From contig CANQBH010000008.1 in the NCBI GenBank assembly GCA_947589155.1, positions 1 through 64,000 on the forward strand: a stretch of DNA of 64,000 bases, read 5' to 3'. Origin of the DNA: an uncultured Lachnospiraceae bacterium. GTDB taxonomy: Bacteria; Bacillota; Clostridia; Lachnospirales; Lachnospiraceae. This document shows, piece after piece, positions 58,502-64,000 of the stretch. The position numbers were made by a program, and so were the translations under genes. Position 1 is the stretch's first letter. Each line of letters starts with the position of its first letter. Under the pieces are notes generated by a model. The model did not search any database and was not told where the DNA came from. It saw nothing but the letters and a program-made list of their open reading frames with translations.

Positions 58502-59340
58502 TCTTTTTCCCCCGTTTCATGTATGCCGGCAATGATCGCCTTAACCAGCGCGGTAAAGTCGCGCGCGACCGCCTTGCCCGCCTCGATCACTTCCTCCTCG
58601 GACAAGGGATGCGGCGAGATACCGGCCGCAAGGTTCGAGATACAGGAAATACCGACGATCTTCATTCCCATGTGGTTCGCCGCCACCGCTTCGCACGCCG
58701 TGCTCATACCCACGGCGTCCGCGCCGAGCATACGGCACATATGGATCTCCTGCGGCGTCTCGTAGTTCGGCCCCGGCAGTTGGATATACACACCTTCCCG
58801 CAGGCGCAGCCCGAGGCCGCAGGCGCAGCGGCGCGCAAGATCCTGCAGGTCTTCGTCATAGACATGGCTCATGTCCGGAAAACGCGGTCCGAGTTCCGGT
58901 ATATTTTCGCCGCGCAAAGGCGACGGGACAAACGTCGCGATCTGTCCCGTGATCAGCATCAGATCCCCCGCCGAAAAGCCCTGCCGGATCCCTCCAGCGG
59001 CATTGGTCAGCACCAGCGTGCGCGCGCCAAGGCGCTGCATGAGCCGGATCGGCAGAACCACGTCCGTGATGTCGTATCCTTCATAATAATGCACGCGGCC
59101 CTGCATTACCACGACCGGCGTCTTGTCAAGATAACCGAATACAAAGCGGCCCGCATGTCCGGGCGCCGTGGAGACCGGAAAATCTTCGATGTCTTTGTAA
59201 TCGACCGTCGCCGCGACTTCCAGTTCGTCCGCAAAACCGCCGAGCCCTGAACCGAGGACCAGCGCAACTTCCGGCACAAAATCGACCCGCGACCGCACGC
59301 TCTCATAGCAGCGGCACAATTTTTCATAGCAGGGATTCAT
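58498..59340 (-). CDS. punA: Purine nucleoside phosphorylase
   Basis: A 280-residue trimeric-type PNP that splits inosine and guanosine with phosphate. It has VALVLGSGLGGFADEL (phosphate loop, about 26-41), VVMQGRVHYYEGYDI (about 80-94), LVLTNAAGGIRQGF (about 115-128), QLPGPNYETPQEI (about 190-202) and GMSTACEAVAANHMG (about 215-229). The start at 59340 has AGGAGG upstream; the longer frame crosses the promoter. It heads the four-gene operon with mtaD-like, srtB and LCP genes. Confidence 0.95.
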   Translation of the reverse strand: MNPCYEKLCRCYESVRSRVDFVPEVALVLGSGLGGFADELEVAATVDYKDIEDFPVSTAPGHAGRFVFGYLDKTPVVVMQGRVHYYEGYDITDVVLPIRLMQRLGARTLVLTNAAGGIRQGFSAGDLMLITGQIATFVPSPLRGENIPELGPRFPDMSHVYDEDLQDLARRCACGLGLRLREGVYIQLPGPNYETPQEIHMCRMLGADAVGMSTACEAVAANHMGMKIVGISCISNLAAGISPHPLSEEEVIEAGKAVARDFTALVKAIIAGIHETGEKE

Positions 59341-59379
59341 ACGATCTTCCTCCTGTCCTTTCAAAATAAACGCAGTTTG

Positions 59380-59409
59380 ATTATACCCCATGTTTCCCCG
59401 CCATGGCAA
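59380..59409 (-). promoter_or_regulatory. Promoter of the punA-mtaD-srtB-LCP operon
   Basis: Reverse strand TTGCCA (59409-59404), 18 bases, perfect TATAAT (59385-59380), with GGGG just before the -10. It begins after the GH1 terminator. Confidence 0.75.
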
Positions 59410-59424
59410 GTTCTGTATAAAAAA

Positions 59425-59451
59425 GGACGCAGCCGGACGAGCGGATGCGCC
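59425..59451 (-). terminator. Intrinsic terminator after the GH1 beta-glucosidase gene
   Basis: An imperfect stem (GGCGCATCCG / CGGCTGCGTCC with one bulge and one mismatch) followed by six T on the reverse strand. Confidence 0.75.
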
Positions 59452-59475
59452 TTTTCTTTGTGTATTTACGGTATC

Positions 59476-60789
<1,314 letters not shown>

Positions 60790-62535
60790 CTAATCGATCT
60801 CAATGATCTCGCCCGCCGTCACTCCGCCTTCGCCGAAAGCGTCTACGGCGGCATAGTATTTCTGTCCGGCATTTAAGGTCGTCAGCAGGACTTTCGTCCG
60901 GCCATAGACCATGTAACTGCTGTATAACTTATCTCTTGCGACGCCGTAACGGATGTTATAGCCGATGGCGCGGCGGGAAGCGTTCCATTCGAGCCGCGCC
61001 GTCATGGCGTCGATCCGCGCAGCCCTGCTCTGCGCTGCGGCCTCCGGTGCTTCGCAGTTTCCCTTGCCAAACACCCGAAGTCCGGAGAGCGCAAACGGTT
61101 CGCCGTAAGGCAGTTCTTCTGCGGTGATCCGAAGATAACGCAGCCGCACCCCATCCAAAGGGATATAGTCGTGCGCCAAGTCGCTGTCCGCCCCGCGCTT
61201 GTCCGCGAGAACGCTCCATGATCCGCCGTCCTCGCTGCCCTCCAACAGCCAGCGGGTACGCAGTTTCGGATCGGGATCGATAAAACGGTTGTTGGTATAT
61301 ACGTTAGAACGCAGCGACTTGTCGACCTGAAGCATGGGAACGTCCACATCCGCAAAGTTTAACTGCACGCCGCAGACCTGATATGTCCCGCCCAGATCCA
61401 GCCGGTACCACTCTCCCGCGCCGCCCTCGGCGCACCATGAAGTGCAAATGTCCTCGTCCAGCGCCAGTTCCGTGCCGTGCCCTTCCCTGCTGGAGGACGC
61501 CTCCGCAGATTTCCGATAAGACAGCAGCATCCATTGGGGCGTAATACTCCATGGATCGAACTTCCCCTCCGGAATATCCAGCGGATAGTCCGCAAAATTC
61601 TGGTTGCAGAACAGGATCCCGTCCTGATCCACCCCCGCCGGAAACAGGCCGATCCTCCTCTCAAAACCGGCGTTGACGCTGATCCGCATGGTCGATGCGT
61701 GCCAGAGATTGCCGTACGCGTCCTCGATCGTGCTGCCATGCCCCGCGCCGGTGATAAAACCGCCGGGTTTGCTGGAAAACGGACTGCTTGCCTGATAGGA
61801 AAACGGCCCCAGCGGACGCTCGCCCACATAAACGCCGTCGCCGTAAGTCGAAAGTTCCGTCCCCGGAGCGGCGTATTGCAGATAATAGCGTCCGCCGAAT
61901 TTGTTCATGAACGCCCCTTCGATAAAAGGCTTTTTGTCCGATCCGTTCAGTCGCATGATCATGCGGTACAGCCGCATGGCCAGCCCCTCCTTCACCTGCT
62001 TTTGGGGCCTGCCGGGATAGTCGGGCCGCTCCCATCCGTGCTCTTTTGTATTGCCAAAGATCAACTCCCTCTTCTCTCCTATGGGCAGCAGCGTCTCCGG
62101 ATCAAATTCCTGCCCATAGATCGGTTTTTGATTGTCGCAGCCCCAATAAAAGTATACCCGCCCATCCTCATCACAAAACAGGTTCGGATCCCAAAACGGA
62201 AACGGCTCGGATACTTTTTCAAACACATCGCTCAGCGGATCTTCGGTTCGATAAAACGCAGAAGGTTCTCGGTCCGACGAGGAAAACACCAGCCACTTCC
62301 CGATCTGCCGCGCATCCGGCGCATAGCGGAATGGTGTGAGTGTCCGGTTCTCATGCCACTGCCATCGAAGCATATCATCGGACCAGTAAAATCCGCCGCT
62401 CATGGAAGCAAACAGATAATACCGATCCTTAAAGCGGATCAGGGTAGGATCCGCCGCCTCTCTGGACGCCTGTCCGTTATAATGCTGATACTGATACCGC
62501 ACATTGAGCGGGTTGATAAGAATACGTTCTGTCAT
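60790..62535 (-). CDS. GH43-type glycoside hydrolase with C-terminal discoidin-like and fibronectin-like domains (copy 2)
   Basis: A 581-residue paralog of the enzyme at 910-2715 with the same domain order: propeller (REAADPTLIRF, WDPNLFCDEDGRVYFYWG, PFIEGAFMNKFGG) to about 320, a discoidin-like region (about 345-475) and a fibronectin III-like end (about 495-581). ITGAGHGSTIEDAYGNLWHASTM (read in pieces) is shared with copy 1. The start at 62535 has AGGAGG eight bases upstream, just after the AraC stop. There is no secretion signal. With GH1 it would split heteroglycosides inside the cell. Confidence 0.83.
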   Translation of the reverse strand: MTERILINPLNVRYQYQHYNGQASREAADPTLIRFKDRYYLFASMSGGFYWSDDMLRWQWHENRTLTPFRYAPDARQIGKWLVFSSSDREPSAFYRTEDPLSDVFEKVSEPFPFWDPNLFCDEDGRVYFYWGCDNQKPIYGQEFDPETLLPIGEKRELIFGNTKEHGWERPDYPGRPQKQVKEGLAMRLYRMIMRLNGSDKKPFIEGAFMNKFGGRYYLQYAAPGTELSTYGDGVYVGERPLGPFSYQASSPFSSKPGGFITGAGHGSTIEDAYGNLWHASTMRISVNAGFERRIGLFPAGVDQDGILFCNQNFADYPLDIPEGKFDPWSITPQWMLLSYRKSAEASSSREGHGTELALDEDICTSWCAEGGAGEWYRLDLGGTYQVCGVQLNFADVDVPMLQVDKSLRSNVYTNNRFIDPDPKLRTRWLLEGSEDGGSWSVLADKRGADSDLAHDYIPLDGVRLRYLRITAEELPYGEPFALSGLRVFGKGNCEAPEAAAQSRAARIDAMTARLEWNASRRAIGYNIRYGVARDKLYSSYMVYGRTKVLLTTLNAGQKYYAAVDAFGEGGVTAGEIIEID

Positions 62536-62537
62536 AG

Positions 62538-63743
62538 TCAACTCCTCCTGTATTTGCCGGGTGAAACGCCGTATTTCTTCCGGAAACAATCTGAAAAGAA
62601 ACTCTGGGAACAAAACTGCAGGCGCGACGCCACCTCATGAATCTCAAGTCCCGTGGTCTTTAACAATGCCGCCGCCTCCTGAAGCCTCTTTTCCCTGATG
62701 TATTCCGCAGGAGACGCGCCTGTCTCGCGCTTAAATTTTTTGGAGAAATAATAATCCGCATACCCCGCATTCCTCGCAAGATCCGAAAGGCTGATCTCAT
62801 CCTCCAAGTGTCTGGCGATATACGCGCAGGCCCCTTCGATCTCCCGGCTGAGCCCGCCGGATCTGACCGCATGGACGCGTTCCACATAGTCCCGCTGAAG
62901 GGCGAGGGTAACGGAGGAAAGTTCGGAGATATTTTTTGCCGCTTCCACGCTCTGAAAATATCTGTCCGCCAGAGAAAGGCTGCTCTCCGGACTCAGTCCG
63001 CCTTCGATCGCCGCCCTCGAAAAGAGGGTCAGGCACACAAACACCGCGTTTTTCATGCTCCGCAGCGTATTGTTCGCCGCCAGTTGCCCGATCGTTCCTG
63101 TCATCGACATACGGTTGATGTGTTCCATGAGCGACAAATCGCCCTCCCGCACCATGCGGACCATCTCCTGCTCCGCCTGATATGTGCCGTGCGAATTTCC
63201 TATGGATGCCGCGTCGCCGAGTTCGCGTCCCTGCCGCTCGCTTCCGTCATAATAACGCAGTTCCTGCAACTGCAGCCGCGCGCCGCTGATCAGATAGCGC
63301 ACCATGACCGCGTACTCCTGCACACGGCTGACAGATATAATAGGAAACTTCCTGACCAGAGCCGCAACGCCGCGCCGCATCCGTTCTTCCGCGCCGAGCC
63401 GGTCAAGGATATTTTCCAGATCCAGCGGGGACAGATCGTCGATCAAAAAAGGTCCCAAGACCCTGACGCGGCGGAGCGCCCCGTCCTCTTTCTCCGGAAA
63501 GAGGAGCCACAGGACCCCCGCGGGATCGGTATAGAGAAGCGGCTGCTCCTCCCCACACAACTTTTCCCGTAAAACGCTGTCGCCGCAGCAAAAAGAAAAA
63601 TACTCGTTCAGCGTTCCCGCATCAGGGCAGTTGGTGTGCAGAAGATGCAGTTCCCCGTCATAACTCCACAAGTACAGGTCATGGCAGCATCCTATCATCT
63701 CCCCAAAAAGAGCCAGTTTATTTTCTGTCTCCAGATCTTCCAT
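62538..63743 (-). CDS. AraC-family transcriptional regulator
   Basis: A 401-residue regulator. Residues about 300-400 form the double helix-turn-helix AraC domain: ISLSDLARNAGYADYYFSKKFKRETGASPAEYIREKR and HEVASRLQFCSQSFFSDCFRKKYGVSPGKYR, read in pieces. The N-terminal 280 residues form an unrecognised sensor-like domain. It is the first gene of the operon with the GH43- and GH1-type genes and diverges from a probable transporter gene, so it is a likely local activator of sugar use. Confidence 0.9.
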   Translation of the reverse strand: MEDLETENKLALFGEMIGCCHDLYLWSYDGELHLLHTNCPDAGTLNEYFSFCCGDSVLREKLCGEEQPLLYTDPAGVLWLLFPEKEDGALRRVRVLGPFLIDDLSPLDLENILDRLGAEERMRRGVAALVRKFPIISVSRVQEYAVMVRYLISGARLQLQELRYYDGSERQGRELGDAASIGNSHGTYQAEQEMVRMVREGDLSLMEHINRMSMTGTIGQLAANNTLRSMKNAVFVCLTLFSRAAIEGGLSPESSLSLADRYFQSVEAAKNISELSSVTLALQRDYVERVHAVRSGGLSREIEGACAYIARHLEDEISLSDLARNAGYADYYFSKKFKRETGASPAEYIREKRLQEAAALLKTTGLEIHEVASRLQFCSQSFFSDCFRKKYGVSPGKYRRS

Positions 63744-63809
63744 AGGATCTTCCTCCCAAACGATATAAAAAATTTTTGCGCAATACTATCACTAATTAGT
63801 CTTAACTTC

Positions 63810-63837
63810 ATTATATCCGCTTTTGTTTTTCAGTCAA
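63810..63837 (-). promoter_or_regulatory. Promoter of the AraC-GH43-GH1 operon
   Basis: Reverse strand TTGACT (63837-63832), 16 bases, perfect TATAAT (63815-63810). A 10-base palindrome ACTAATTAGT (63791-63800) lies just downstream and may be an operator. Confidence 0.75.
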
Positions 63838-63926
63838 GCCAATTTACAGAAATAAAGACAAATATTTTATATTTCTTTGCCGCGCCGCGTGATACCATCA
63901 GATCATCAAACAAAGGAGGTATTGTC

Positions 63927-64000
63927 ATGAACGATAAACTTAGTTTCAAAGACTACTTCGGCACAGCAACCATGGGACTGACCGACGGTCTTTCCGCGGC
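63927..64000 (+). CDS. 5' end of a gene cut by the right edge, probable sugar transporter
   Basis: An ATG at 63927 with AAAGGAGG five bases upstream opens MNDKLSFKDYFGTATMGLTD and GLSA before the window ends. The start resembles the N-terminus of glycoside-pentoside-hexuronide (GPH)-type sugar symporters, and the location opposite the AraC-GH43-GH1 operon fits a transporter. With only 24 codons this is tentative. An AT-rich region before it may hold a promoter (TTTACA near 63843) but no clear pair is seen. Confidence 0.6.
   Translation, partial: MNDKLSFKDYFGTATMGLTDGLSA

Overview
This 64 kb window looks like chromosome from a spore-forming, Gram-positive clostridium, most probably Lachnospiraceae. 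The evidence is the complete spoIIIAA-AH cluster, spoIVB, spoIIM, rny, class B sortase, LCP and sortase-signal proteins, and a nusB-xseA-xseB-ispA-dxs-tlyA-nadK-argR-recN-spoIVB order typical of clostridia. Coding DNA is GC-rich, except for an AT-richer accessory patch near 52.1-53.7 kb. Almost everything is on the minus strand. The exceptions are a chemoreceptor (2.8 kb), aroE-aroF (21.4 kb), a RelB/YoeB toxin-antitoxin pair (52.8 kb) and a gene cut by the right edge.

Layout. 0-2.7 kb: start of a cut gene, a TIM-barrel sugar isomerase/epimerase and a GH43-type glycosidase. 2.8-5.8 kb: chemoreceptor convergent with spoIVB. 5.9-14.7 kb: recN, argR, nadK, tlyA, dxs, ispA, xseB, xseA, nusB and an Asp23-family gene. 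14.8-19.8 kb: metA with the acetyl-CoA-type Glu111, ligA, a pseudouridine synthase and an SH3-domain protein. 19.8-23.3 kb: tRNA-Arg(CCG) and four aromatic-pathway genes around a compact divergent promoter. 23.3-34 kb: RND-type efflux pair and glutamate synthase gltB-gltD. 34.1-38 kb: an operon headed by a yybP-ykoY manganese riboswitch (Ca/Na-type antiporter, UPF0016 exporter, AlkD-like glycosylase, Nudix hydrolase, spoIIM). 38-43.2 kb: rny, recX-recA (two LexA boxes) and prfC. 43.3-48.1 kb: spoIIIA cluster and rpsU. 48.2-51.1 kb: alaS and a 52-residue membrane protein.

The most unusual part is 51.2-59.4 kb. Three paralogous secreted proteins with C-terminal SPKTG-like sorting signals lie in a row, each with its own promoter and terminator. 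Each promoter has a run of seven G between the -35 and -10 elements, which suggests expression could vary by tract slippage. Immediately upstream is an operon of purine nucleoside phosphorylase, an MtaD-type deaminase, class B sortase and an LCP protein. The toxin-antitoxin pair and two decayed Rpn-family nuclease genes lie between the first two paralogs.

The right end (59.5-64 kb) is a glycoside-utilisation locus: AraC-type regulator, a second GH43-type enzyme paralogous to the one at the left end, and a GH1 beta-glucosidase. A cut gene, probably a sugar transporter, diverges from it. All assignments come from reading the sequence; no database search was run.
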